DNA of 64,000 nt from Clostridium grantii DSM 8605. GTDB lineage: Bacteria; Bacillota; Clostridia; Clostridiales; Clostridiaceae. Each line of letters begins with the position of its first letter. Positions within the stretch are counted from its first letter, which is position 1. The translations under genes were made by a program, and so were the position numbers. This document shows positions 45,367 through 53,901 of this stretch, piece after piece. The DNA lies in the NCBI RefSeq assembly GCF_900129965.1, contig NZ_FQXM01000003.1, positions 124,001 to 188,000 of the forward strand, written 5' to 3'. The notes under the pieces are model-generated. The model was not told the origin of the DNA, did no database searches, and worked only from the letters and a program-made list of their open reading frames with translations.

Positions 45367-47220
45367 TTGTCAAATAAAGAAATTCAAATTTTAGAATTGC
45401 TAAATAAAAATAACAACCTTAGCCAAAGAGATTTAGCAAATAAAACTCAACTTTCATTAGGTAATATAAATAGTACTATCAAGAATCTTATTGATAATAA
45501 TTATCTATTTGTTGCCAATGAAAAAAACAAAACATTTTATACATTAACAGATGATGGCTTTAAATTAATAGAAGATTTTTTAAAACAAACTAAAGCAAAA
45601 AAACTCAATCTACATACTACAAATGAAAAATTAGTAAAACAAGCTGTTATTTTAGCAGCCGGAAAAGTTTCTGAATTCGATGTACCTATTGGTTGCTTAG
45701 AATTAGATGACTTGCCAATAATAGAACGAACTATTAATCAATTATTTTTAAATGGAATTGAAAACATAATTTTAGTAGCTGGATACAATAGTCATCATTT
45801 TAATTATTTACTAAAAGATAAAAGAATACAAATTGTTATTAGTGATAAATTCAAATGGACAGGCACTATGTATTCCCTTTCTTTAGCTGCAGAATACATA
45901 ACTGATGATTTCTTATTAATCGAAAATGACTTAGTCCTTGAAGAAAGAACAATAAACCATTTGTTAGAAAACCCAAATAGAGATTCTATTCTAATAACTA
46001 ATGAAAGTGGTTCAGGTGATGAAGCTTTTGTAGAAATTAAAAACGGTTTTCTTTATAAGATGGGTAAAGATATTCATCAATTTAATAGAATTGATGGTGA
46101 GATGATTGGGCTTAGTAAAATTTCACTTCCTCTTTATCATTTAATGTTAGAAGATTTTAAGAACAACCTTAATCCTTATCTAAATTATGAATATTTAATG
46201 ATGGATGTAGGTAGAACTTATAGTATTGGTTATGTTAAAATTGATGATTTAGTTTGGGCTGAAATCGATAATTTATCTCAATATAATGAAGTACTAAACT
46301 TAACATTTCCTAGGATTAAAAGAAAAGATCTTTCTTTCCAAGTAGAAAATTTAAAAACTATTATTAGCTCTTGTCTGGATATAGAGAAAAATAAGATTCA
46401 TGCTATTTTACCTATTGGTGGTATGACAAATAGAAATTACAAATTTTCATTTAATAATGAAAATTATGTTTTGAGAATCCCAGGTTATGGTACAGATGAA
46501 ATGATATCAAGATCTGAAGAAAGCGCCAACTCTCATATAGCTTATACTAAAGATTTCGATACTGAAATACTTTATTCAAATGAAGTAAGCGGAATAAAAA
46601 TTTCACGTTTTATTGAAAACTCAGAAACCTTAAATGCTACAACGGCAAAAAGTGAAGTTAATATGATTCTTGTTGCTGATATTTTAAAAAGGCTACATAA
46701 TTCAGATATCACTTTTAACAATACCTTTGATGTATTTAATTTGATTGAAAAATATGAAACTCTTTTAGAAAATTACAATGGTAATAATTATGATGATTAC
46801 CACTTAATCAAAGAATACGTTATGGAAACAAAACCTTTACTTGATGCCATGCAAATTACTAAAGTTCCTTGTCACAATGATACCGTTCCAGAAAATTTTA
46901 TAAAAAGTGGTGACAATAAAATTTATTTGATTGATTGGGAATACAGCGGTATGAATGACCCTATTTGGGACTTGGCTGCACATTCTTTAGAATGTGACTT
47001 TTCAGAAGATCATGAAGAACTTTTTTTAAAGATATACTTTGAAAATAAAATTGATAAAGACATAAAAATAAGATTATTAATCAATAAAATACTTCAAGAT
47101 TTTTTATGGTCATTATGGACAAATATAAAAGAAGCAAAAGGTGATAATTTTGGTTCTTACGGCATAGATAGATATAATCGTGCAAAATCCAATTTGAAAA
47201 TTTTACATAGTGTGTTATAG
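45367..47220 (+). CDS. Fusion: winged-helix regulator + divergent nucleotidyltransferase + choline-kinase-like (LicA) domain
   Basis: 617 aa. Residues 1-70 are a winged helix (SQRDLANKTQLSLGNINSTI). Residues about 92-310 are a nucleotidyltransferase fold related to LicC, but the usual GxGxR loop and catalytic PK are absent: LILAAG-type start AVILAAGKVSEFDVPIGCLE. Later metal-site regions look kept (LLIENDLVLE near 188, WAEIDN near 300). Residues about 328-617 are a choline/ethanolamine-kinase domain with GGMTNRNYKF, PCHNDTVPENF (His503-Asp505) and LIDWEYSG (Asp523). Expected reaction: choline to phosphocholine. TTG start with AGGGGTG six bases upstream. The BCCT transporter gene follows after 10 bases. 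Confidence 0.88.
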   Translation: MSNKEIQILELLNKNNNLSQRDLANKTQLSLGNINSTIKNLIDNNYLFVANEKNKTFYTLTDDGFKLIEDFLKQTKAKKLNLHTTNEKLVKQAVILAAGKVSEFDVPIGCLELDDLPIIERTINQLFLNGIENIILVAGYNSHHFNYLLKDKRIQIVISDKFKWTGTMYSLSLAAEYITDDFLLIENDLVLEERTINHLLENPNRDSILITNESGSGDEAFVEIKNGFLYKMGKDIHQFNRIDGEMIGLSKISLPLYHLMLEDFKNNLNPYLNYEYLMMDVGRTYSIGYVKIDDLVWAEIDNLSQYNEVLNLTFPRIKRKDLSFQVENLKTIISSCLDIEKNKIHAILPIGGMTNRNYKFSFNNENYVLRIPGYGTDEMISRSEESANSHIAYTKDFDTEILYSNEVSGIKISRFIENSETLNATTAKSEVNMILVADILKRLHNSDITFNNTFDVFNLIEKYETLLENYNGNNYDDYHLIKEYVMETKPLLDAMQITKVPCHNDTVPENFIKSGDNKIYLIDWEYSGMNDPIWDLAAHSLECDFSEDHEELFLKIYFENKIDKDIKIRLLINKILQDFLWSLWTNIKEAKGDNFGSYGIDRYNRAKSNLKILHSVL

Positions 47221-47230
47221 GAGGTAAACA

Positions 47231-48856
47231 ATGTTTATAAAAAAAACTAACAATGAACTAGAAATTGATTGGGCTTTAACTTTAATACCCTTAGCCATAA
47301 TTATTGCTCTTTTTCTACTATTAATGGTTTTTCCTGAATCAAGTGCTAATACAATAGAATTTTTAAGAAATATTTTTGTAGGGCAATTTGGTTCCTTTTA
47401 TATGATCTTTGGTTTAGGAGTTTTTCTTATTACCCTTTGGCTAGCTTTTTCAAAATTTGGTGCTGTAAAATTAGGAAATATCGAAAAACCTCGTTTCAGT
47501 ACTTTTGCATGGGGTTCTATGATTTTCACTTCCACTATGGCCGCTGACATATTATATTGGTCTTTGATTGAATGGTCTTACTACTTCGGAGCCTCTCCAT
47601 TTGGCATGAAAAATATGAGTTTAGCTCAAAAACAAGATTTTTCTTCTTCCTACTCTCTTTTTCACTGGGGACCAATTCCTTGGAGTTTTTATATATTACC
47701 TGCTGTTGCATATGGTTATATGTTCTTTGTGAAAAAAAGGAAAAGACAAACACTATCAGAAGCTTGTCGTTCAACTATTGGTTCAAAAGCAGATGGATTT
47801 TTAGGTAAGACTATTGATATTTTCTCTATAGTAGGCTTGCTTGCAGGCACTGCTACTACCTTCTCTCTTGCTACTCCTTTACTTTCTTTGATAATAGCTA
47901 GAGTATTTGGAATTGAACAAAGTATTTCACTTTCTATAGGCATACTTCTATTTATTGCTATAGTTTATACTACTGCTGTTACCATAGGAATTAAAGGAAT
48001 TTCAAAATTAGCTAATTTATGCGTATTATTATTTGCAGCTTTAGTTTGTATGTTTATTTTTCTAGGGCCAACAAAGTACATTATAGAAAGTAGTGTAACT
48101 GGCTTAGGTAAAATGGTTCAAGACTTTTTTGGAATGGCAACTTGGATGGACCCTTTAAGAATTTCAGGAGAAAACGGTTCTGGTTTTCCTCAAGATTGGA
48201 CAATATTTTATTGGGCATATTGGATAGCATGGTTTGTTGCAACGCCATTCTTTATTGGTAAAATATCCGAAGGCCGTACTATTAAACAAACTATACTTGG
48301 TGGTTTAACTTGTGGATTACTAGGAACTTATACTTCTTTTATGGTTTTTGGTAATTTCGGACTTTTCCAACAAGTAACTGGTAAAATTGATGCTGCTGCT
48401 ATGGTTGCTAATGGAACTAATCCTTCTGAAGTAATAGTAACCATTATAAATCAAATACCTTTTAGTAACTTTGCTATGATTTTACTTGCTTTAGCAATGA
48501 TTGCTTTTTATGCTAGTACATTCGATGCTATAACTCTTGTTGTTTCTGAGTATTCAGTAAAAAATCTACAGAATGTGGAAGAACCCCCTAAGATGTTAAG
48601 AGTTTTCTGGGCTTTAATCTTCATTATTTTACCTATAGCACTTATATTTAATGAAAGTACACTATACATGTTACAAACTTTTTCTATAGTTGCTGCCTTT
48701 CCTTTAGCACTGATCATGGGATTAATTATATATAGCTTTTTAAAGGATATTTCCTTGGATTTCAAATCGCTTGAAAAGGAAACCCAAAATATACAAAACA
48801 CTCCTCTGATATTAAAAGAAGTTGTAGCTACTGAAAGCGAAAAAAATATTGATTAG
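47231..48856 (+). CDS. BCCT-family transporter (choline/betaine/carnitine type)
   Basis: 541 aa with about 12 membrane helices. The BCCT signature Trp-rich segment is seen as WTIFYWAYWIAWFVATPFF near residues 325-343, and the first unwound-helix region as TSTMAADILYWSLIEW near residue 100. The N-terminus has the typical IDWALTLIPLAII. Given the kinase gene before it, choline is the likely substrate. The GMGIG loop of sodium-coupled betaine carriers is not present at the expected place, so the coupling ion is uncertain. GGAGG precedes the ATG; a terminator follows. In the lic1 locus of Haemophilus and pneumococcus, choline uptake is by LicB, from another family. Confidence 0.92.
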   Translation: MFIKKTNNELEIDWALTLIPLAIIIALFLLLMVFPESSANTIEFLRNIFVGQFGSFYMIFGLGVFLITLWLAFSKFGAVKLGNIEKPRFSTFAWGSMIFTSTMAADILYWSLIEWSYYFGASPFGMKNMSLAQKQDFSSSYSLFHWGPIPWSFYILPAVAYGYMFFVKKRKRQTLSEACRSTIGSKADGFLGKTIDIFSIVGLLAGTATTFSLATPLLSLIIARVFGIEQSISLSIGILLFIAIVYTTAVTIGIKGISKLANLCVLLFAALVCMFIFLGPTKYIIESSVTGLGKMVQDFFGMATWMDPLRISGENGSGFPQDWTIFYWAYWIAWFVATPFFIGKISEGRTIKQTILGGLTCGLLGTYTSFMVFGNFGLFQQVTGKIDAAAMVANGTNPSEVIVTIINQIPFSNFAMILLALAMIAFYASTFDAITLVVSEYSVKNLQNVEEPPKMLRVFWALIFIILPIALIFNESTLYMLQTFSIVAAFPLALIMGLIIYSFLKDISLDFKSLEKETQNIQNTPLILKEVVATESEKNID

Positions 48857-48885
48857 TTTGTATTGAAATATTTTTGGAATAAAAT

Positions 48886-48928
48886 AAAAAGAATGTAGCT
48901 CAACGATGTTTGGCTACATTCTTTTTAT
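48886..48928 (+). terminator. Terminator of the kinase fusion / BCCT operon
   Basis: AAAAAGAATGTAGC pairs with GCTACATTCTTTTT, followed by a T-rich stretch. Confidence 0.85.
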
Positions 48929-49051
48929 TAGGATATTTTGCTAAATATTTTCATTGATTTTAGTCTCCTTAATCTCAAAAACTACCTATTTATACTATAT
49001 TCACTTACATTTTAAGTGTATTATGTGTTAATGGTTTTTTAAATGAAATAT

Positions 49052-49084
49052 TATAGACAAAGCACTTGAAGTGATTTGTCTATA
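49052..49084 (-). terminator. Hairpin after the L,D-transpeptidase gene
   Basis: TATAGACAAA-CACT pairs with AGTG-TTTGTCTATA with one mismatch and a three-base loop. It lies about 50 bases past the stop at 49135. Confidence 0.6.
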
Positions 49085-49134
49085 TGGGGACCTGACTATG
49101 AAACTTACATAATAGTTGAACTTAATTTGATATA

Positions 49135-50280
49135 TTAATACGACCAAACCTTAGTATAATAAGGAATATTATCATATATGTATTTTGCATCTTCTATTGA
49201 AAGTCTAACACATCCATGGGATACTGCTTGTCCTAATGTTCCAACTTGTACATTTCCAGCATTGTCTAACAACACTGTATGAAATAAATAGTTACCATAA
49301 AACCCTGTATAATACTTACATATAGTATTACTAGATACCCTAAACATAGCTCCCTTACTTTCTATTATATAAAATCCTTTTACAGTTGGAGTTGATTTTT
49401 TTCCTGTAGCACAACGTATGGATTTAATTATTTTCCAATTATTGGTGAAACCTTCAAATATATTAACCATTTGTTTTTCTTCATCAATTGTAATTAAATA
49501 ACTTGTGCTACTTGATAAATCTTTTGTATTTATTATTCTCTCAAAACTTTCATTTGTTAATAGTTCTCCATTTTCTGCTATATAGTACCATACACTAGCA
49601 CTTTCTATCCATCCAGTAGCTAATGACCCATTTGAATTTAAATAATACCATTTTCCTTGGTAATCAATCCATCCATTCGTCATAACTCCCTTTGAATTAA
49701 AATAATACTGCTTATTTTCATAGGTAAACCATCCTGTTTTCATTATTCCTGCAGAATCTAAGTAATACCTTCTATTATTTGAATCTTGTATCCATTCATT
49801 AGTTTTAATTAAACCATCTTTATTTAAATAATACCACTTACCACCTGAATCTTGAGCCCATCCATTTGCCTTTATTTCACCATTTCCATCCAAATAGTAC
49901 CATATGCCTGAAGAATCTTGAACCCAAGTGTTTGTTTCCATAACTCCGTCTTTACCCAAATAACACCACTTACCTGAAGAGTATTGAAACCAACTATTTG
50001 CTTTCATAACTCCTTGTCCATCTAAATAATACCATTTGCCTAAAGAATCTTGAACCCAACTATTACTTTTCATTATGCCTTGATTATCTACATAATACCA
50101 TCTTTGTTCTGAGTCTTCAACCCATGCTTGGGTTTTCATTACTCCTTCACTATAGTAGTACCAGTCTCCCTGACTTTCATTCCAACCGTTTAAACCTTCT
50201 GCATTTGTTGTTAAAAAATTTGTGCTTCCAACTAATATCAAAGTTATTAAAAACATTGATACACATTTCTTATTGATCAA
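49135..50280 (-). CDS. Secreted L,D-transpeptidase with ten choline-binding-type repeats
   Basis: About 381 aa. Signal peptide (MINKKCVSMFLITLILVG...NA), then ten cell-wall-binding repeats of about 20 residues with the pattern GW/SWVQDSxGKWYYLDxxGVMKxN, and a C-terminal YkuD domain (from about residue 260) with the catalytic motif AVSHGCVRLSIEDA, Cys near residue 354. It would cross-link peptidoglycan at 3-3 positions while docked on choline-type residues of a surface polymer. AGAGGGG lies eight bases before a TTG at 50280; a GTG at 50313 is also in frame. Choline binding is known for such repeats in pneumococcus; here it is inferred from the neighbouring choline genes. Confidence 0.9.
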   Translation of the reverse strand: MINKKCVSMFLITLILVGSTNFLTTNAEGLNGWNESQGDWYYYSEGVMKTQAWVEDSEQRWYYVDNQGIMKSNSWVQDSLGKWYYLDGQGVMKANSWFQYSSGKWCYLGKDGVMETNTWVQDSSGIWYYLDGNGEIKANGWAQDSGGKWYYLNKDGLIKTNEWIQDSNNRRYYLDSAGIMKTGWFTYENKQYYFNSKGVMTNGWIDYQGKWYYLNSNGSLATGWIESASVWYYIAENGELLTNESFERIINTKDLSSSTSYLITIDEEKQMVNIFEGFTNNWKIIKSIRCATGKKSTPTVKGFYIIESKGAMFRVSSNTICKYYTGFYGNYLFHTVLLDNAGNVQVGTLGQAVSHGCVRLSIEDAKYIYDNIPYYTKVWSY

Positions 50281-50330
50281 ACATATTACCCCTCTCTTTT
50301 TGCGCCTTACCACCTTACTAATTTTTACAT

Positions 50331-50339
50331 ATTATATCA
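50331..50339 (-). promoter_or_regulatory. Extended -10 promoter of the L,D-transpeptidase gene
   Basis: TGATATAAT on the minus strand, about 50 bases upstream of the TTG start. No clear -35 box. Confidence 0.5.
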
Positions 50340-50403
50340 TACCATATATTTACTTTTTTTTAAAGAAAATACTTATTTGTTTTTTTTAGTATATGAGTGC
50401 AAT

Positions 50404-50440
50404 AAAAAAGACTATTGACAAATTATATTTGTCAATAGCC
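50404..50440 (-). terminator. Main terminator of the polysaccharide operon
   Basis: On the minus strand GGCTATTGACAAA pairs with TTTGTCAATAGTC, followed by a T-run of six. Past the LicC-like gene. Confidence 0.8.
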
Positions 50441-50452
50441 TCAGTACATATT

Positions 50453-50479
50453 AATATAGGCTTTTTATAAGCCTATATT
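50453..50479 (-). terminator. Second hairpin at the end of the polysaccharide operon
   Basis: AATATAGGCTT pairs with AAGCCTATATT, 11 bp, five-base loop; 17 bases past the LicC-like stop. Little T-run, so it may act with the next hairpin. Confidence 0.55.
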
Positions 50480-50496
50480 TAATTGATTTTTAAAAA

Positions 50497-51552
50497 TTAT
50501 AATTCTAAGATTTCAATTCCACTATAAGAATCTTTATAAACTATTTTGTTATTTATTTTCGAACTACTATAACCTTCAAATTTATTAAATTCTTTATCAT
50601 TCCTAATAATGTTTTTCATAGTTTCTTCTGATATAATACATCTATAATTCTTATCTTTAATTTCAAATGTAAAAGAATTTTTATCATCCTTTGATTTAAG
50701 TGGCTTGATTTTAGTAATACTTCCTTCCTTCACATTAAATACCTTAGCTATAATTTTCATTATTTTGCTATTTGATTCTTTCTTGTATAGGCAATCAAAT
50801 TCCCTCAATTCTTCAAGATTCTCAAACTCATAGATAACATCTTGCAGCTGTGGGTTTATAAATATTTCTAGCTTATCAATATTATCTTTTAATACATCTT
50901 CCCAATAAAAATCTTCTGATCCAACTTTTTCATAAGTACTCTCAACAAGAGGTACTATACTACTAGAGAACTCTTTTGAAAAATATACTGGCCCGTACAT
51001 GTGCCACTGATTATATCCTCCCACTTCTATCTTCTTAATTCTATCTTTCTCATCTGTAAAAAGACACCATTCTTCTGTATGTCCTTCAGCTTTTATTGCA
51101 CTGTACCAACTCCTGTGTTCAACAGTACTAAAAAGATTCTTAGTTATATAATTATCACTGGATAAAATATATGTATTTCTAAGCAAATGCCTTACATGAT
51201 AAATTGTGGATAAATTATTTTTAGTATCATATTCTGGATTACAAATAAGTTTAACTCCATATTTCTCCACTAAATATTCAAATTTTTCCTTCAAGTATCC
51301 AACCACAATTGTTATATCCGTTATGGAGACCTCTAATAACTGTTTAATTTGGCGTTCTACCATACTTTCTCCTAAAACCTCTACCAATCCTTTTGGTTTT
51401 TCATAAGATAAAGGTACAAAACGTGATCCAAAGCCTGCTGCCATAATTATAGCATTATCAACAGTATGTTCTTTAATTTCATTGTGTTGCATTTCAACTA
51501 AATTATTCTTATTGTTTGGCTCTGTAACTATTTTGAATTTATCACAATCCAC
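50497..51552 (-). CDS. LicC-like CTP:phosphocholine cytidylyltransferase with an appended kinase N-lobe
   Basis: 351 aa. Residues about 32-255 closely resemble pneumococcal LicC: IIMAAGFGSRFVPLSYEKPK (intact GxGxR and catalytic Lys), VVGYLKEKFEYLVEKYGVKL, SSDNYITKN with the metal-site Asp133 and YEFENLEELREFD. The expected reaction is CTP + phosphocholine to CDP-choline. Residues about 262-351 align with the N-lobe of the choline-kinase domain of the 45367 protein (NSFTFEIKDKNYRCII against KFSFNNENYVLRI) and stop at the hinge (SGIEILEL against SGIKISRFIEN), so the catalytic C-lobe is absent. Start GTG with GAGGGTG upstream. Last gene of the rml operon, 36 bases after the CDP-alcohol phosphotransferase. 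Confidence 0.85.
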   Translation of the reverse strand: MDCDKFKIVTEPNNKNNLVEMQHNEIKEHTVDNAIIMAAGFGSRFVPLSYEKPKGLVEVLGESMVERQIKQLLEVSITDITIVVGYLKEKFEYLVEKYGVKLICNPEYDTKNNLSTIYHVRHLLRNTYILSSDNYITKNLFSTVEHRSWYSAIKAEGHTEEWCLFTDEKDRIKKIEVGGYNQWHMYGPVYFSKEFSSSIVPLVESTYEKVGSEDFYWEDVLKDNIDKLEIFINPQLQDVIYEFENLEELREFDCLYKKESNSKIMKIIAKVFNVKEGSITKIKPLKSKDDKNSFTFEIKDKNYRCIISEETMKNIIRNDKEFNKFEGYSSSKINNKIVYKDSYSGIEILEL

Positions 51553-51588
51553 ATCTTCACCCTCTTTTAAATTAAACTTATAGTATTT

Positions 51589-52311
51589 TTATAAGTTTAC
51601 AATAATAAATAAACGCTTAACAAAATTTCGTAAAACAACTACTCCTGCTACAAATACCTGAATCACTAAGTAGTAAATTGATACATTTGTATTTAAATTA
51701 GCATCAATTAAATATATTATAGGAAAAATCAAAGCAAAATTAGGATATAGCACAAAGATATTAGCAATATATAAACATATTCTTTTTTTCAAGCTATCTT
51801 TTTTTGACTTATCTACATCATTTCCTAAACGTAAAGTATATATTATATAAAAACTTTCAAGATATCTATTAATCATTTCAATACTTATAACTCCCATAAA
51901 AAGGAATAAAATCATTACTGAATTAAACCTATTTATGCATATCATTGAATAAGCAAAAGATAGATTATATAAAGGATGGTTTATAATATGAGCCATATGA
52001 TCAATTTCTTTCCCAAATTTTGAAAACTTTTTCGTTATTCTTGCTACTTCTCCATCAGAGCAATCAAGTATATACCACAAATGAATAAACATAATTCCTA
52101 ATCCTTTTAATATGTTACTAGGAAATGAAAATAATATAGCCCCTAAAATTCCAGAGATAATCATCAAAACTGTAACATAATTAGGTATTATATTATATTT
52201 AATAAATAATTTTGTAAAAAGTGGTGATATAGATGCAACGTACGGATCCACTAAGGCAGTGTCAATATAACTATAATTCTGATAATTTTTTCTTATTTCT
52301 TTATACTTCAT
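51589..52311 (-). CDS. CDP-alcohol phosphatidyltransferase family protein
   Basis: 240 aa, about six membrane helices. The family signature is seen as DCSDGEVAR-8-GKEIDHMAH: Asp83, Asp86, Gly87, Ala90, Arg91, Gly100 and Asp104 match the DxxDGxxARx8GxxxDxxxD motif, while the last Asp position is His108. Such enzymes transfer a phospho-alcohol from a CDP-alcohol donor to an alcohol acceptor. Its place beside a LicC-like enzyme and within a glycan operon suggests that the donor may be CDP-choline and the acceptor a lipid-linked glycan. That is inference; a phospholipid role is the alternative. Confidence 0.82.
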   Translation of the reverse strand: MKYKEIRKNYQNYSYIDTALVDPYVASISPLFTKLFIKYNIIPNYVTVLMIISGILGAILFSFPSNILKGLGIMFIHLWYILDCSDGEVARITKKFSKFGKEIDHMAHIINHPLYNLSFAYSMICINRFNSVMILFLFMGVISIEMINRYLESFYIIYTLRLGNDVDKSKKDSLKKRICLYIANIFVLYPNFALIFPIIYLIDANLNTNVSIYYLVIQVFVAGVVVLRNFVKRLFIIVNL

Positions 52312-52385
52312 AAATATTACCCCTAACTTTTATATCAGTTTGTCCCAAATTTTATATCTTTTATAATAATTTGATATGAGTAGAT

Positions 52386-53873
52386 TTATTTTTTTCGTTT
52401 CACAGTATTATACATTTCTCTCAGATTTGGTCTTAGTATACCTACATATAATGTGATCATAATAACATAATTAATTATTATAAAAATAATCATTTTAATG
52501 AAAATATTTACATCAATTGTATTATATAGCTTCTTGTCCACAAAATATATTATAACACTAAATGCTAGAAAAAAGAAAGTGTCTTTTTTATATGGGAAAA
52601 CATTTAACAAAATTTTATTCTGAATAATATTAACACTATTTATTGTAACCAGTGAAATACTAGTTGCTATTGCTGCTCCATTAACTCCATATTTAGGTAT
52701 TAGTAAGAAATTTAATATTACATTCATTACTAATAACAAAACCATATTTATCAAATTGTATTTTGCATACTCTGTCATATTTAGTAATGCTCCCACTGGC
52801 CCTGCCAAAGCATCAAAAACATTTCCTATTAATAATAAAAACAAAACTGGATATCCGTAAACGTAAGCTTCTCCAAAAAAGCCTAGTAAGTCTTTTGAAA
52901 AAACAATCATAAATATTATTACCGGCAAGGATAATAAAGATACAATTTTTATTATAATACTGAACATTTCATTTATTTTCTTTATTTGCTTTTCCTTATA
53001 CATATCTGATATCATTGGCCAAAAAACAACAAATGGTGTTATAAACACTGCAACAAGTCCTAAATAATTTTCTGCCGCTTTATAAATACCAACTTGCTCA
53101 TATCCAATGTATGCTTTAATCATTATTTTATCGATACTTCTCATAACAATATCTATACCCATAATAATAAATAATGATATAGAATATTTTATAAAATGAA
53201 AATATTCCTGTTTATCATAAATAGTTTCTTTTGTGAAATTCTGATTAAGTTTATACTTTCGAATATACAAAATTCTAAGTACTAAAAGTATAAATTCTGT
53301 TACCAAATATGCTAATAATGCACTTATTATATTCTTTCCATTAAGCATATAAAAAGCAAAAAAGAAAATTATTCTAAATAAGTTAATTAGCGCAGTGTTA
53401 AAGAAAGTTGAAATAATAGTTTTCTTCTCTCCTTGCAAAAATCCATCTATTACTTTTGATAATGATACAAGTATTAGAATTAGAAAAGTTACTATAATAT
53501 ATCTTTCATCTGATACATTAAAGAAACTGCATAATTCTTTCTTAAAAATCATCATCAATATTGATATAAAAATGGAATTGACAAAAACCATACTGAGTAT
53601 TTTTTTTAGTAATGTGAATTTCAACCTATCATCACTGCTTATACGCGGAATAGTTCTAATCAAACTATTGTCTGTACCCAAAACAGTAAATAAGCAAAAA
53701 ATGTTTACTATGGTGATATATATAGTATATTCACCATAGTAATTTGGACCAAGTAGTCTTCCCATAAGCATTTGAAAAACAAAGGCTAATCCCATACCAA
53801 AGATTTTCATTACAAAAACCAAGGATGTATTCTTAAGTAAAAACCGTAGCGAATTTTTTGAATCATTTCCCAT
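52386..53873 (-). CDS. Polysaccharide flippase (Wzx-like, MATE/MVF superfamily)
   Basis: 495 aa with about 14 membrane helices. The N-terminus LKNTSLVFVMKIFGMGLAFVF and GRLLGPNYYGEYTIYITI are the family hallmark, and YIGYEQVGIYKAAENYLGL marks the middle repeat. It should flip undecaprenyl-linked repeat units of the glycan made by this operon to the outer face. It pairs with the Wzy-like polymerase encoded 28 bases upstream in the operon. Confidence 0.92.
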   Translation of the reverse strand: MGNDSKNSLRFLLKNTSLVFVMKIFGMGLAFVFQMLMGRLLGPNYYGEYTIYITIVNIFCLFTVLGTDNSLIRTIPRISSDDRLKFTLLKKILSMVFVNSIFISILMMIFKKELCSFFNVSDERYIIVTFLILILVSLSKVIDGFLQGEKKTIISTFFNTALINLFRIIFFFAFYMLNGKNIISALLAYLVTEFILLVLRILYIRKYKLNQNFTKETIYDKQEYFHFIKYSISLFIIMGIDIVMRSIDKIMIKAYIGYEQVGIYKAAENYLGLVAVFITPFVVFWPMISDMYKEKQIKKINEMFSIIIKIVSLLSLPVIIFMIVFSKDLLGFFGEAYVYGYPVLFLLLIGNVFDALAGPVGALLNMTEYAKYNLINMVLLLVMNVILNFLLIPKYGVNGAAIATSISLVTINSVNIIQNKILLNVFPYKKDTFFFLAFSVIIYFVDKKLYNTIDVNIFIKMIIFIIINYVIMITLYVGILRPNLREMYNTVKRKK

Positions 53874-53901
53874 AATTAACTCCTAATTTCTTCATTAAAA
53901 T

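Noticed and set aside
47535..47943. Open frames on both strands inside the BCCT gene
   Set aside because: They are shadows of a strongly conserved transporter frame, with no SD and no family.
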